Notes under the pieces: generated by a model
Told to the model about the DNA's origin: nothing
The model's input: the letters and a program-made list of their open reading frames with translations, nothing else
The model's database searches: none
DNA from: Lautropia sp.
Lineage (GTDB): Bacteria > Pseudomonadota > Gammaproteobacteria > Burkholderiales > Burkholderiaceae_E
Reading direction: 5' to 3'
Assembly (NCBI GenBank): GCA_030528325.1
Contig: JAUMZD010000031.1
Location: 1-41,439, forward strand
Length of the DNA stretch: 41,439 nucleotides
Program-made: the position numbers and the translations under genes
Shown here: piece after piece, positions 1 through 8,933 of the stretch
How positions within the stretch are numbered: the stretch's first letter is position 1
How the letters are laid out: every line of letters starts with the position of its first letter

Positions 1-1506
1 TTCATGTGTAGACAGGCGCCGCAAGTGGTCTACGAGCTGGAGCACTTCGGCATGCCTTTCGACCGGAACGCCGATGGCACCATCTACCAGCGTCCCTTCG
101 GTGGCCACACGGCCAACCTCGGCGAAAAGCCCGTCCAGCGCGCCTGTGCCGCCGCAGACCGTACCGGCCACGCGCTGTTGCACACCCTCTACCAGCGCAA
201 TGTCCGTGCCCGCACCACCTTCTTCGTCGAGTGGATGGCGCTCGACCTGATCCGTGACGCCGATGGCGACGTCGTGGGCGTGGTCGCGCTGGAAATGGAA
301 ACCGGCGAGGTGATGATCCTGGAAGCCAAGGTGACGGTTCTGGCCACTGGTGGCGCCGGCCGGATCTGGCAGGCTTCCACCAACGCCTACATCAACACCG
401 GTGACGGTCTGGGCATGGCGGCCCGTGCCGGCATCCCGTTGCAGGACATGGAGTTCTGGCAGTTCCACCCTACGGGCGTGGCCAACGCAGGCGTGCTGAT
501 CACCGAAGGCGTGCGAGGCGAGGGCGGCATCCTGCTGAACAAGGACGGCGAACGTTTCATGGAACGCTATGCGCCGACGCTGAAGGATCTGGCGCCGCGT
601 GACTTCGTCTCCCGCTCGATGGATCAGGAGATCAAGGAGGGCCGCGGCTGCGGTCCGCAGGCCGATTACGTGCTGCTGAAGCTCGATCACCTCGGCGCCG
701 ACAAGATCCTGAAGAAGTTGCCGTCGATTCGCGAGATCGCGATCAAGTTCGCCAACGTCGATCCGATCAAGGAGCCGATCCCGGTCGTGCCGACCATCCA
801 CTACCAGATGGGCGGCATCCCCACCAACTATCATGGGCAGGTCGTGGTGCCCAAGGGGGGCAATGCTGCCACCGTGGTCAACGGCCTGTACGCCATCGGT
901 GAGTGCGCCTGCGTGTCGGTGCACGGTGCCAACCGTCTGGGCACGAACTCGCTGCTCGACCTCGTGGTGTTCGGTCGTGCCGCTGGCAACCATATCGTCA
1001 ACGCCGGTTTCAAGAACGGCCAGCACAAGCCGCTGCCGACCAACGCTGGCGATGCCTCGCTGGCCCGGGTGGCCCGCCTGGATGGCTCGACCTCCGGTGA
1101 ACGCACGCAGGACGTGGCCGGCGACATCCGTCGCGACATGCAGGCCCATTGCGGCGTGTTCCGTACCTCCGCACTGCTCTCCGAAGGGGTCGGCAAGATC
1201 CTCGAGCATGTCAAGCGCGCGAAGCATATCCATCTGCGCGACAAGTCACAGGTCTTCAACACGGCCCGTGTCGAGGCGCTGGAACTGGACAACCTGATCG
1301 AAGTGGCCCAGGCCACCATCGTGTCGGCCGAAGCCCGCAAGGAAAGTCGTGGCGCCCACGCGCACAGCGATCATCCCGAGCGTGATGACGTCAACTGGAT
1401 GAAACACACGCTCTGGTATTCGGAAGATGGTCGTCTCGAATACAAGCCGGTCAACCAGAAGCCGTTGACGGTCGAGACCTTCAAGCCGAAACCGCGGACC
1501 TTCTGA
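1..1506 (+). CDS. sdhA: Succinate dehydrogenase flavoprotein subunit, 5' truncated by window edge
   Basis: Flavoprotein subunit of complex II; it oxidises succinate to fumarate and passes electrons through FAD to SdhB. The reading frame is open from base 1, so the gene starts upstream; about 500 C-terminal residues of a protein of roughly 590 are present. The part carrying the covalent FAD-attachment His is missing. Visible landmarks are [31 protein letters not shown] (FAD domain), QFHPTG (substrate His), [12 protein letters not shown] and [20 protein letters not shown] (catalytic Arg/His region), and the C-terminal RGAHAH...RDDVNWMKH block. The ATG at position 4 is internal: the equivalent stretch of E. 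coli SdhA lies well inside the protein. sdhB follows after 76 bases, in the usual sdhCDAB order. The family assignment is near certain. Confidence 0.97.
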   Translation, partial: FMCRQAPQVVYELEHFGMPFDRNADGTIYQRPFGGHTANLGEKPVQRACAAADRTGHALLHTLYQRNVRARTTFFVEWMALDLIRDADGDVVGVVALEMETGEVMILEAKVTVLATGGAGRIWQASTNAYINTGDGLGMAARAGIPLQDMEFWQFHPTGVANAGVLITEGVRGEGGILLNKDGERFMERYAPTLKDLAPRDFVSRSMDQEIKEGRGCGPQADYVLLKLDHLGADKILKKLPSIREIAIKFANVDPIKEPIPVVPTIHYQMGGIPTNYHGQVVVPKGGNAATVVNGLYAIGECACVSVHGANRLGTNSLLDLVVFGRAAGNHIVNAGFKNGQHKPLPTNAGDASLARVARLDGSTSGERTQDVAGDIRRDMQAHCGVFRTSALLSEGVGKILEHVKRAKHIHLRDKSQVFNTARVEALELDNLIEVAQATIVSAEARKESRGAHAHSDHPERDDVNWMKHTLWYSEDGRLEYKPVNQKPLTVETFKPKPRTF

Positions 1507-1582
1507 TCCCGCGCTTCAACATTCTTCCGTCTTGGCACAGCCGGTGCCTTCAGGTGCCGGCGCAAACCGAACAAAGGACATC

Positions 1583-2302
1583 ATGGCCCCAACCACCCGG
1601 AAAATGAAGTTCTCCATCTATCGCTATGACCCGGACAAGGATCAGAAGCCGTACATGGAGGATATCGAGGTCGAGCTGCTGCCGACCGACAAGATGCTGC
1701 TCGATGCGCTGATGCGCATCAAGTCCACCGCCGACGATGCACTGGCCTTCCGCCGCTCCTGCCGTGAAGGCGTCTGCGGCTCCGATGCCATGAACATCAA
1801 TGGCAAGAACAGCCTGGCATGTATCACCAACCTGAATGACCTGACCGAGCCGGTCGTGCTGAAGCCGCTGCCGGGCCTGCCCGTCATCCGCGACCTGATC
1901 GTCGACATGACGCAGTTCTTCAAGCAGTACGAATCGATCAAGCCTTACCTGATCAACGACACGCCGCCGCCGGAGAAGGAGCGTCTGCAGTCGCCCGAAG
2001 ACCGCGAAGAGCTGGACGGCCTCTACGAGTGCATCCTGTGTGCCTGCTGTTCGACCTCCTGCCCGTCGTTCTGGTGGAACCCGGACAAGTTCGTCGGCCC
2101 GGCCGGCCTGCTCGCGGCCTATCGTTTCATCGCCGATACCCGCGATCAGCACACGAACGAGCGTCTGGACAACCTCGAAGATCCGTATCGCCTGTTCCGC
2201 TGCCACACCATCATGAACTGTGTGGACGTTTGCCCGAAGGGGCTGAACCCCACACGGGCCATCGGCAAGATCAAGGAACTCATGGTGCGCCGCACCGTCT
2301 GA
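1583..2302 (+). CDS. sdhB: Succinate dehydrogenase iron-sulfur subunit
   Basis: Iron-sulfur subunit of complex II, 239 aa, the usual length. It carries electrons from SdhA flavin to quinone at the SdhCD membrane anchor. The N-terminal ferredoxin domain has [15 protein letters not shown]...C for the [2Fe-2S] cluster. The C-terminal domain has [16 protein letters not shown] for [4Fe-4S], and [17 protein letters not shown] supplies the remaining [3Fe-4S]/[4Fe-4S] ligands. The start at 1583 was chosen because AAAGGA lies 5-6 bases upstream and it gives the standard N-terminus ([17 protein letters not shown]); an in-frame ATG at 1532 would add 17 residues with no family match. It sits between sdhA and sdhE and is probably co-transcribed with them. 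Confidence 0.97.
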   Translation: MAPTTRKMKFSIYRYDPDKDQKPYMEDIEVELLPTDKMLLDALMRIKSTADDALAFRRSCREGVCGSDAMNINGKNSLACITNLNDLTEPVVLKPLPGLPVIRDLIVDMTQFFKQYESIKPYLINDTPPPEKERLQSPEDREELDGLYECILCACCSTSCPSFWWNPDKFVGPAGLLAAYRFIADTRDQHTNERLDNLEDPYRLFRCHTIMNCVDVCPKGLNPTRAIGKIKELMVRRTV

Positions 2303-2324
2303 TCGCCAGTCGGAGAGATCGTCA

Positions 2325-2621
2325 ATGTCCGATATCAGCCAACATCCGGCGAACGACCCCGACTCCGTCGGGGCTGCCCGCTACCGGCGACTGCGCTGGC
2401 GTTGCCGGCGGGGTCTGCTCGAAAACGACATTCTGCTCAACCGCCTGCTGGACAAGCGTTCCGAGAGCGGCTTTCAGGAGCCGGAAATCGCCGCGCTGGA
2501 TCAGTTGCTGGATCTGACCGACCCCGAGCTGCTCGATCTGATCCTGGGGCGCAAAATGCCCCAGGATAGTCTGAATTCGCCTGAGGTCGTTGCGCTATTG
2601 GAGGAAATCCGGGGGTTGTAA
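2325..2621 (+). CDS. sdhE: FAD assembly factor SdhE
   Basis: Small (98 aa) all-helical protein of the SdhE/YgfY/CptB family, which promotes covalent flavinylation of SdhA. The signature RGxxE motif is present as RRGLLENDILL around residues 29-38, followed by the helix that in the family ends near LLDLTDPELLDLILGR. The N-terminus (about 20 residues) is longer than in E. coli SdhE. A GGAGAG ribosome binding site sits 7 bases ahead of the ATG. Its place directly after sdhB and before gltA is common in betaproteobacteria and supports the function, since its client is SdhA. Confidence 0.93.
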   Translation: MSDISQHPANDPDSVGAARYRRLRWRCRRGLLENDILLNRLLDKRSESGFQEPEIAALDQLLDLTDPELLDLILGRKMPQDSLNSPEVVALLEEIRGL

Positions 2622-2756
2622 GCCCAGGTTTCCTCTGTCAGATGCGTTAGACTTTGAGTGGATGGACATGGAGGGTCGTCCAAGTGTCGGGGTCAGGCCC
2701 GCACGAAGGGGCGACCTGCTGGAATCGTTTCCGTTGAGACAAGGAAGAAGCCTGTA

Positions 2757-4088
2757 ATGATTAGCAAACCTGCCTATACTGCCACGCTGTCGTTTTCGGA
2801 CGGTTCCACCGGCGCCGAATTTCCCGTCTACCAGGGTACGACCGGCCCGGATGTCATCGACATTCGCAAGCTGTATGGCACCACCGGTAAATTCACGTTT
2901 GACCCAGGCTTCATGTCCACCGGGGCTTGCGAATCCGCCATCACCTACATCGATGGCGACAAGGGCGAGCTGTTGTACCGCGGTTACCCCATCCAGGATC
3001 TGGCCGAGCATTGCGACTACCTCGATGTCTGCTATCTGCTGCTGAAAGGGGAGCTGCCCACCCCTGAACAGAAGACCGACTTCGACTACAACATCACGCA
3101 TCACACGATGCTGCACGAGCAGTTCACCCGGTTCTTCCAGGGATTCCGGCGTGACGCCCACCCGATGGCCATTCTGGTGGGCAGTGTGGGCGCTCTGGCC
3201 GCCTTCTATCACGACTCGCTCGACATCACCAATCCCGAGCACCGCCACATCTCGGCCATGCGCCTCATCGCCAAGATGCCGACGCTGGTGGCCACCGCTT
3301 ACAAGTACTCGAAGGGCATGCCGCCGGCGTATCCGCGCAACAAGTACACTTACGCGGCCAACCTGATGCACATGATGTTCAGCACGCCGTGTGATGACTA
3401 CGTGCCTAACGAAGTGCTTGTTCGCGCGCTGGATCGCATCCTGATCCTGCACGCCGATCACGAGCAGAACGCCTCGACCTCGACCGTGCGTCTGGCCGGC
3501 TCGTCGGGTGCCAACCCGTTCGCCTGCATCGCGGCCGGTATCGCCACGCTGTGGGGCCCCGCTCACGGTGGTGCCAACGAGGCCTGCCTGGTAATGCTGG
3601 AAGACATCATGAAGCAGGGCGGCGTGGCCAAGATCGGTGAGTTCATCAGCAAGGTCAAGGACAAGGAGTCGGGCGTCAAGCTGATGGGCTTCGGCCACCG
3701 GGTCTACAAGAACTACGATCCGCGCGCCAAGTTGATGCAGGAAACCTGCAAGGAAGTGCTGACCGAGCTGAATCTTCAGGACGATCCGCTGTTCAAGCTC
3801 GCCATGGAGCTGGAGCGCATCGCGCTGGAAGACGACTACTTCGTGTCGCGCAAGCTGTATCCGAACGTCGACTTCTACTCCGGCATCGTGCAGCGTGCGA
3901 TGGGCATTCCGACCAGCATGTTCACCGCCATCTTCGCGCTGGCCCGTACCGTGGGCTGGATCGCTCAATGGAACGAGATGATCGCCGACCCGGATCAGAA
4001 GATCGGCCGTCCGCGTCAGCTCTACGTCGGCCAGACCAGCCGCAAGATCACGACGCCTTCCACGCGCGGCATCCACACGATCGACTGA
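2757..4088 (+). CDS. gltA: Citrate synthase (type II, hexameric class)
   Basis: Condenses acetyl-CoA and oxaloacetate to citrate, the entry step of the TCA cycle. The protein is 443 aa, near the usual 427-435 for the Gram-negative, NADH-regulated type. The catalytic triad is visible as His270 in [10 protein letters not shown], His314 in [14 protein letters not shown] and Asp372 in YPNVDFYSG; the [14 protein letters not shown] segment is also typical. The ATG at 2757 has AAGGA about 10 bases upstream and gives an N-terminus ([16 protein letters not shown]) like that of relatives; a longer in-frame start at 2658 gives unmatched sequence. The gene ends the sdh block and is followed by an intrinsic terminator at 4172-4208. 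Confidence 0.97.
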   Translation: MISKPAYTATLSFSDGSTGAEFPVYQGTTGPDVIDIRKLYGTTGKFTFDPGFMSTGACESAITYIDGDKGELLYRGYPIQDLAEHCDYLDVCYLLLKGELPTPEQKTDFDYNITHHTMLHEQFTRFFQGFRRDAHPMAILVGSVGALAAFYHDSLDITNPEHRHISAMRLIAKMPTLVATAYKYSKGMPPAYPRNKYTYAANLMHMMFSTPCDDYVPNEVLVRALDRILILHADHEQNASTSTVRLAGSSGANPFACIAAGIATLWGPAHGGANEACLVMLEDIMKQGGVAKIGEFISKVKDKESGVKLMGFGHRVYKNYDPRAKLMQETCKEVLTELNLQDDPLFKLAMELERIALEDDYFVSRKLYPNVDFYSGIVQRAMGIPTSMFTAIFALARTVGWIAQWNEMIADPDQKIGRPRQLYVGQTSRKITTPSTRGIHTID

Positions 4089-4171
4089 GCCCCCCGCTGG
4101 TGTCTGACATCAGGCCTGATGCCGCATGGCTTCAGCGCCTGCTGTCGGATCCTGCCGGAAGAAGGATCGAC

Positions 4172-4208
4172 AACGCTCTGTTCCGGGCTTTCCGGACAGG
4201 GCGTTTTT
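4172..4208 (+). terminator. Rho-independent terminator after gltA
   Basis: A hairpin pairs ACGCTCTGT with ACAGGGCGT (one G-T pair), continues through CCGG/CCGG past a single bulged T, and closes with a GCTTT loop; the 3' arm runs straight into TTTTT. It lies about 85 bases after the gltA stop and before the next gene, so it most likely ends the sdh-gltA transcript. Confidence 0.8.
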
Positions 4209-4246
4209 CATTGGGTCTGACAGACACTTTTGAGCGAGGGTTGAGC

Positions 4247-4672
4247 ATGTTTCCCACTCATCCGGGAAAGACGGGCGCGGAACCGGATCATCGATCGGCT
4301 GATGCGCAAACGAGGGACTCCCGGGCAGCGCCCGGTGAAGGAGCTGACAACCAGGAGGTGGGCGCGGATGCGTCGCCGCCGGTTTCTGCCGATCCGGTGC
4401 GCCGTGCCATCGAGCAGACTGCCGGCAGTCGCGCCTTTTTCCACCGCCTCGTCCGCTGGTTCATTCCGCGACCGGATGCCGGCAACCTGATCGAGAAGCT
4501 GGTTCTGCTGTTCTCCCGCGTGGCGGTAGCGCTCAGCACGATCGGCCTGCTGGTGGGAGGCTGGATCTCGATGGAGCGTTATCAGGCCAGAATGGCCGCG
4601 AAGGCCGAGGCCGAGGCCGAGGCTGTGGCGCCATCCGATGCCCAGCCGACGGATGGGTCGCAAGCGCGCTGA
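4247..4672 (+). CDS. Small single-pass membrane protein of unknown function
   Basis: I do not recognise this gene. From the ATG at 4247 it encodes 141 aa. The first 50 residues are polar and low in structure (rich in Ala, Gly, Pro, Asp and Glu). A basic stretch (FFHRLVRWFIPRPDAG) follows, then one long hydrophobic segment (LVLLFSRVAVALSTIGLLVG) at about residues 85-105, and a charged tail with an AEAEAEA repeat. A GAGGG ribosome binding site about 8 bases upstream supports this start over longer in-frame alternatives that would run back into gltA. It lies between the gltA terminator and cstA, on the same strand as both. It may be a lineage-specific inner-membrane protein; nothing in the sequence gives a function. 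Confidence 0.55.
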   Translation: MFPTHPGKTGAEPDHRSADAQTRDSRAAPGEGADNQEVGADASPPVSADPVRRAIEQTAGSRAFFHRLVRWFIPRPDAGNLIEKLVLLFSRVAVALSTIGLLVGGWISMERYQARMAAKAEAEAEAVAPSDAQPTDGSQAR

Positions 4673-4735
4673 ATACACGACCCGGATGGGTGCAGGAGTT
4701 GCCGGTTTTTGACAGAATATCGACGGGGACACCGA

Positions 4736-4757
4736 CCGCTCCGGCATGCCGGAGCGG
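4736..4757. promoter_or_regulatory. Perfect 22-bp palindrome upstream of cstA
   Basis: The two halves CCGCTCCGGCA and TGCCGGAGCGG are exact reverse complements with no spacer. It lies 114 bases ahead of the cstA start and 63 bases after the previous stop. It could be an operator for a dimeric regulator of cstA, or, folded as RNA with a CATG loop, a weak terminator stem; no T-tract follows, which favours the operator reading slightly. A TTGACA at 4709-4714 lies just upstream, but I see no convincing -10 box at the right distance. Confidence 0.4.
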
Positions 4758-4871
4758 CACGGTTCATTCGTCGCAACGGGGTCGGCAAACTGCAGGCGCC
4801 GGATCTTCCTTGCATCGATCTGCCTGTTGCGGGCAGCAGCCCTTCGACCTGAACAAAGGAGTGAGTGCTTC

Positions 4872-6554
4872 ATGAGCGCAGTTTTGATATTGGTAGTCGG
4901 GCTGGCCTGTCTGGCAGTCGGCTATTTCGTCTATTCGAAATTCGTGGCCAGCAAGATCCTGAAGCTGGACCCTGATTTCGTGACCCCCGCCCACGAGGTG
5001 AATGATGGTGTGGATTACGTGCCCACCAACAAGTACGTGTTGTGGGGGCACCATTTCACCTCCGTGGCCGGCGCCGCACCCATCGTCGGCCCGGCCATTG
5101 CCGTCATCTGGGGCTGGGTGCCGGCCTTCGTCTGGGTCGTGCTGGGCACGATCTTCCTCGCCGGCGTGCATGACATGGCCGCCATCTGGGCCAGTGGCCG
5201 CAACAAGGGTCTGTCGATCGGTGGCATTGCCGGGCGTGTGGTCAATGCGCGCACGCGCAGCCTGTTCATGGTCGTCATCTTCCTGCTGCTGCTGATGGTC
5301 AACGCCGTGTTCGCGGTGGTGATCGCCGCCATGATGATCAAGACGCCGTCTTCGGTGCTCCCTGTCTGGGGCGCCCTGGTGGTGGCCTTCATCATCGGCC
5401 AGTGCATCTATCGCTTCAAGATGAACCTGCTGTGGGTGTCCATCATCGGTGTGGCAGCGCTCTACACGCTGATCTACCTCGGTCCGATCTATCCGCTGGC
5501 CATCCCCGAGAACATGCTCGGCCTGCCGACCAACGCCTGGTGGATCCTGCTGCTCTTCATCTATGCCGCCATCGCCTCGCTGCTGCCGGTCTGGATGCTG
5601 CTGCAGCCGCGTGACTACATCAATGGTCTGCAACTTTTCGTTGGCCTGATCGTGCTCTATACCGCGATCTTCCTCGTCAACCCACAAGTGGTTGCACCGG
5701 CCATCAATGAGAACGTGCCAGCCGGCACGCCGCCGATCATGCCGCTGCTGTTCGTGACGATCGCCTGCGGCGCCATCTCGGGTTTTCACGGCCTGGTCTC
5801 GACCGGTACGACCTCGAAGCAGGTGAACAAGGAAACCGACAGCCGCTTCGTCGGGTACTTCGGTGCGATGGGTGAGGGCATGCTGGCCCTGGCCGCCATC
5901 CTGGCCGCAACGGCCGGTTTTGCCACGCTGGCCGATTGGGAGGCTGTCTACAGCGCCTTCGGCAAGGGTGGCATCGGCGCCTTCATCGATGGCGGTGCCA
6001 CCATCATGAACCAGGGCATCGGCCTCGATCCGACGCTATCGGCCACGATGCTGACCGTGATGGCGGCGCTCTTTGCCGGCACCACGATGGATACCGGCGT
6101 TCGCCTGCAACGCTACATCTTCCAAGAATGGGGCGAAATCTACCAGATCAAGGCCTTCGAGAAGGGCTGGGTTGCCACGATCCTGGCCGTGGGCAGCTGC
6201 ATGCTGCTCGCCTTCGGCGCGGGCGGCCTGAAAGGTGATGGCGGCATGCTGATCTGGCCGCTGTTCGGCACCACGAACCAGCTGATGGCCGGTCTGACAC
6301 TGCTGGTGGTCACCGTGATGCTGCTGAAGGCCGGCCGTAAGGTCTGGTTTACGCTGATCCCGATGGCTTTCCTGCTGATCGTCTCGATCATCGCGCTGCT
6401 GCTGCAGCTCAAGAGCTTCTACACCGATGGAAAATGGCTGCTGGTCACGCTCGATCTGATCATCCTGGCCTGCTCGATCCTGGTCTCGATGGAGTGCATC
6501 TCGGTGCTGAAGCAGTACTGGGGCGGACGGAAGCCCGAACCGGAAGCAGCCTGA
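4872..6554 (+). CDS. cstA: Carbon starvation protein CstA-type transporter
   Basis: Polytopic inner-membrane protein of the CstA family (peptide or pyruvate uptake; E. coli CstA and BtsT are relatives). It is 560 aa, the shorter form of the family (E. coli CstA is about 700 aa), with some fifteen hydrophobic segments. Family landmarks are VLWGHHFTSVAGAAPIVGPA near residue 57, AGVHDMAAIWASGRNKGLSI, GAISGFHGLVSTGTTSKQ and LFAGTTMDTGVRLQRYIFQE. The ATG at 4872 is preceded by AAGGAG 11 bases upstream and gives the canonical first membrane helix; the longer frame back to 4746 is unsupported. It leads a same-strand run with the CC-ending small protein and the ArsA/Get3-type ATPase, with 15 bases and a 1-base overlap between them. 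In E. coli, cstA is also followed by a small gene (ybdD) whose product ends in Cys-Cys. Confidence 0.92.
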   Translation: MSAVLILVVGLACLAVGYFVYSKFVASKILKLDPDFVTPAHEVNDGVDYVPTNKYVLWGHHFTSVAGAAPIVGPAIAVIWGWVPAFVWVVLGTIFLAGVHDMAAIWASGRNKGLSIGGIAGRVVNARTRSLFMVVIFLLLLMVNAVFAVVIAAMMIKTPSSVLPVWGALVVAFIIGQCIYRFKMNLLWVSIIGVAALYTLIYLGPIYPLAIPENMLGLPTNAWWILLLFIYAAIASLLPVWMLLQPRDYINGLQLFVGLIVLYTAIFLVNPQVVAPAINENVPAGTPPIMPLLFVTIACGAISGFHGLVSTGTTSKQVNKETDSRFVGYFGAMGEGMLALAAILAATAGFATLADWEAVYSAFGKGGIGAFIDGGATIMNQGIGLDPTLSATMLTVMAALFAGTTMDTGVRLQRYIFQEWGEIYQIKAFEKGWVATILAVGSCMLLAFGAGGLKGDGGMLIWPLFGTTNQLMAGLTLLVVTVMLLKAGRKVWFTLIPMAFLLIVSIIALLLQLKSFYTDGKWLLVTLDLIILACSILVSMECISVLKQYWGGRKPEPEAA

Positions 6555-6569
6555 GCCCGGGACTTGGCC

Positions 6570-6833
6570 ATGAGCTGGCGTGAGAAAGCAAAGGCCTTCT
6601 CGGACGGATTGCATGAGTTCTATCATGCACCCTACCGGCAAACCCTCAGCCGGGCCTATCGCGACGAAAGCGATCTGTTCATGTTGATGGTGTTTGCCGA
6701 AAGTCTCGGCATTCCCAATCCGATGACGTACTACACACTGGAGCTCCAGCCGCTGCTGATGGAGGAGTTCCACGAGTGGCACACGCGGATGGGAATGCCG
6801 CATTCCCCCCTCGATCGTTTCGGTTGCTGTTGA
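6570..6833 (+). CDS. Small protein ending in Cys-Cys (cory-CC-star type)
   Basis: 87-aa soluble protein with C-terminal residues FGCC directly before the stop codon. It resembles the family I know as 'cory-CC-star protein', named for the C-terminal CC-stop; I cannot confirm the match without a search. Features are a YHAPYRQTLSRAYRDESDLFM block near residues 18-38, a hydrophobic helix (MLMVFAESLGIPNP), and an acidic aromatic helix ending HEWHTRMGMPHSPLDRFGCC. The ATG at 6570 is chosen; a TTG at 6564 would add two residues. It starts 15 bases after cstA, and its stop overlaps the start of the ATPase gene (TGATG), so translation of the three is probably coupled. The terminal vicinal cysteines suggest metal, lipid, disulfide or thiol chemistry, but function is unknown. 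E. coli YbdD and YjiX, encoded beside CstA and BtsT, also end in CC. Confidence 0.82.
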   Translation: MSWREKAKAFSDGLHEFYHAPYRQTLSRAYRDESDLFMLMVFAESLGIPNPMTYYTLELQPLLMEEFHEWHTRMGMPHSPLDRFGCC

Positions 6834-7834
6834 TGGATGCACTGACACAGGCTCTGAAGGACAGGCCACTGATCTTCGTGGGAGGCAAGGGCGGCGTGGG
6901 CAAGACCACCCATGCCGCCAGTCTGGCCTGCCGGCTGGCAGGCCTCGGACGAAAGGTTCTGGTGATCTCCACCGATCCGGCACACAGCCTGGGCGATGTG
7001 CTGCGGGTTTCGCTCTCGGACAGTATCCAGACGCTGACCAGCCATCTGTCCGCGCTCGAACTGAACCCGCATCAGATGGTCGATCAGCATTTTGCGCAGG
7101 TCGAGAAAACCATTGCAGCCTTTGCAAGACCGGAGATGCTGCCCCGGCTCCGTGAGCATCTGGCCGCCGCCAAAAGCTCACCCGGCGCCGAAGAGGCGGC
7201 CATGCTGGAGGCGATCTGTCGGCACGTCGTCGATCATCGGCAGGCCGGCTACGATCACCTGGTCTTCGACACGGCGCCTACCGGTCACACGCTGCGGCTG
7301 CTCGAACTGCCGAAGATGATGAGCGCCTGGACGGAAGGGCTGCTGGCCCAGCAGGGGCGTCAGCAGCAGTTGCGGGATGCGGCGCTGCCGTTCTGGAAGA
7401 AGAGCCAGACGAAGCATCCGATCATGGATGAGATGAAGCATCAGCGATGGCAGCAGGCGCTCGATGTGCTCGAACGCCGCCAGAAGCTCTTCAGCGATGC
7501 CGGTCGCCTGCTGGCCGACACGGATCACACGCGGATCGTGCTGGTGATGATCCCGGAAATGCTGCCGCTGGCCGAAACCCGCCGTGCCGTCGAGCAGTTG
7601 CACCACTTCAAGCTGCCCTGCGAGCACCTGATCATCAATCAGGTCATGCCCGACATGGCCGATGAAAACCCGTTCTGGCAGCAGCGTCAGGCCAGGCAGC
7701 AGGGCATCATCCGACAGATCCAGGCCGATCTGGGACAGCTTCGCCAGTTCTACTACGGTCTGCAATCCGCAGACATCCGCGGCATCGAGGCCTTGACCCG
7801 CTTTGGTGAAGACGGGCTGATGGCCGTCGTCTGA
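6833..7834 (+). CDS. ArsA/Get3 (TRC40)-type ATPase, single domain
   Basis: 333-aa SIMIBI-class ATPase. The deviant Walker A GGKGGVGKTT is at residues 17-26, followed by STDPAHSLGDVL (switch I) and FDTAPTGHTLRLLELP (switch II), the marks of the ArsA/Get3 family. ArsA energises arsenite export; Get3/TRC40 delivers tail-anchored membrane proteins. No ars genes are nearby. The zinc-binding CxxC of eukaryotic Get3, expected after the INQVMP motif, is absent: this region reads ENPFWQQRQARQQ. The stretch FWKKSQTKHPIMDEMKHQRW corresponds to the helical client-binding subdomain but is not strongly hydrophobic. The ATG at 6833 overlaps the preceding stop by one base. Neighbours (CstA, CC protein, DnaJ-like CbpA) suggest a targeting or assembly role at the membrane; this is inference. 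Confidence 0.88.
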   Translation: MDALTQALKDRPLIFVGGKGGVGKTTHAASLACRLAGLGRKVLVISTDPAHSLGDVLRVSLSDSIQTLTSHLSALELNPHQMVDQHFAQVEKTIAAFARPEMLPRLREHLAAAKSSPGAEEAAMLEAICRHVVDHRQAGYDHLVFDTAPTGHTLRLLELPKMMSAWTEGLLAQQGRQQQLRDAALPFWKKSQTKHPIMDEMKHQRWQQALDVLERRQKLFSDAGRLLADTDHTRIVLVMIPEMLPLAETRRAVEQLHHFKLPCEHLIINQVMPDMADENPFWQQRQARQQGIIRQIQADLGQLRQFYYGLQSADIRGIEALTRFGEDGLMAVV

Positions 7835-7973
7835 GAAGCTTGTTCGTGCCTGCCTGACCCTCTGGCGCTTCTGGCGGCGAAAGGCCCGAAGCAGGGGGCT
7901 TGGACGGTGATGACGCCCTTGTGCCCGATAGAATTGCCCTGATCTGTTAAAGATGATGAAAACGGGGGGTCGA

Positions 7974-8933
7974 GTGGACTACAAGGATTACTACAAGATT
8001 CTCGGGGTCTCGAAGGAAGCGAACCCTGACGAGATCAGGAAGGCGTACCGGCGGCTGGCCCGAAAGTATCACCCCGACGTCAGTGAAGAGCCTGACGCGG
8101 CGCGGAGGATGGCCGAGGTCAACGAAGCCAACACGGTTTTGTCCGACCCCGAGAAACGGGCCGAGTACGATGCATTGGGCAGTGCCACCCAGTTCGGGCA
8201 GGGGGAATTCCGGCCGCCACCAGGATGGGGTTCGGGCCAGGCCCGTGCCGATGGGGATTTCGCCGATCATTTCCGTCAGCAGGGCGCGGAAGAGTACAGC
8301 AGCTTTTTCGAGGATCTGTTCGGTCGCGGCCAGCATTTCCGTCGCGCAGGGCCTGCGCCCGACATGCGTGGTTCCGATCAGCACGCCACCATCGAGATGA
8401 CGGTGCCCGAGAGCTATTCGGGCACGAAACGGGTGCTGCATCTGCGCACGATCGACCTGGATGAGAACGGTCGTGCCGTCGAGCGGACGCGGGAGCTGGA
8501 GGTCAGCATCCCGAAAGGGGTTCGCGAGGGGCAGATGATCCGGCTGGCCGGCAAGGGGCAGCCGGGCATCGGCAAGGGACAGCCTGGCGATCTGCTGCTG
8601 CAGGTTCGCTTCAGGGAGGACAGACGCTGGCGGACGGAGGGCAAGGACGTGTATCAGCAGATCGTGCTGAGTCCCTGGGAGGCAGCGCTCGGCGCTCCGC
8701 TCACCGTCGAGACACTGGCGGGCGGCCTGGAAATCAGCGTGCCGGCAGGAACCCAGTCCGGCCGGAAGCTGCGTCTGAAGGGCAAGGGCCTGCCGGCGAA
8801 GACACCAGGCGATCTCTATCTGGTGATCGACGTGAACGCGCCTGCTGCCAGTACCGATGCCCAGCGTGAGGCCTACGAGGTACTCGCCCGGGCCTTTTCC
8901 AGCCACGATCCACGCCAGGGAGGCGCCACATGA
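7974..8933 (+). CDS. cbpA: DnaJ-like co-chaperone CbpA
   Basis: Type II (zinc-finger-free) J-domain protein, about 319 aa, that stimulates DnaK and in E. coli also binds curved DNA. The N-terminal J domain (residues 1-70) has DYYKILGVSKEANPDEIRKA and the HPD tripeptide in RKYHPDVSEEPDAA. A Gly/Phe-containing linker follows, then the two beta-barrel client-binding domains (RGSDQHATIEMTVPESYSG; SPWEAALGAPLTVETLAGG; GRKLRLKGKGLPAKTPGDLY). The GTG at 7974, with GGGGGGT a few bases upstream, gives the family N-terminus MDYKDYYKILGV; an in-frame ATG at 7953 would add seven residues and cannot be excluded. The stop overlaps cbpM by four bases (ATGA), so the two are co-translated. It follows the Get3-like ATPase gene by 139 bases. 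Confidence 0.94.
   Translation: MDYKDYYKILGVSKEANPDEIRKAYRRLARKYHPDVSEEPDAARRMAEVNEANTVLSDPEKRAEYDALGSATQFGQGEFRPPPGWGSGQARADGDFADHFRQQGAEEYSSFFEDLFGRGQHFRRAGPAPDMRGSDQHATIEMTVPESYSGTKRVLHLRTIDLDENGRAVERTRELEVSIPKGVREGQMIRLAGKGQPGIGKGQPGDLLLQVRFREDRRWRTEGKDVYQQIVLSPWEAALGAPLTVETLAGGLEISVPAGTQSGRKLRLKGKGLPAKTPGDLYLVIDVNAPAASTDAQREAYEVLARAFSSHDPRQGGAT

Noticed and set aside
2595..4076. 493-codon minus-strand frame opposite gltA, and similar long frames opposite sucA, phaC, rimO, dadA and mfd
   Set aside because: Each lies wholly opposite a gene with catalytic motifs in place and has a shadow-type composition.
4709..4737. TTGACA upstream of cstA as a -35 box
   Set aside because: At 16-18 bases downstream there is only GC-rich sequence overlapping the palindrome; no -10 box, so no promoter is called.
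6833..7834. Arsenite-pump ATPase ArsA as the function
   Set aside because: No arsB, arsD, arsR or arsC nearby, single ATPase domain, and no arsenic-binding cysteines visible.
7897..7912. GGGCTTGGACGGTGATG before cbpA as another copy of the AGCTTGGGCGG repeat
   Set aside because: Two internal mismatches in a short stretch and no paired arm; chance similarity is as likely.
7919..7930. TTGTGCCCGAT shared by 7919, about 20125 and about 41413
   Set aside because: An 11-base match at three places without common context beyond lying near gene starts in two cases; too short to call a family.
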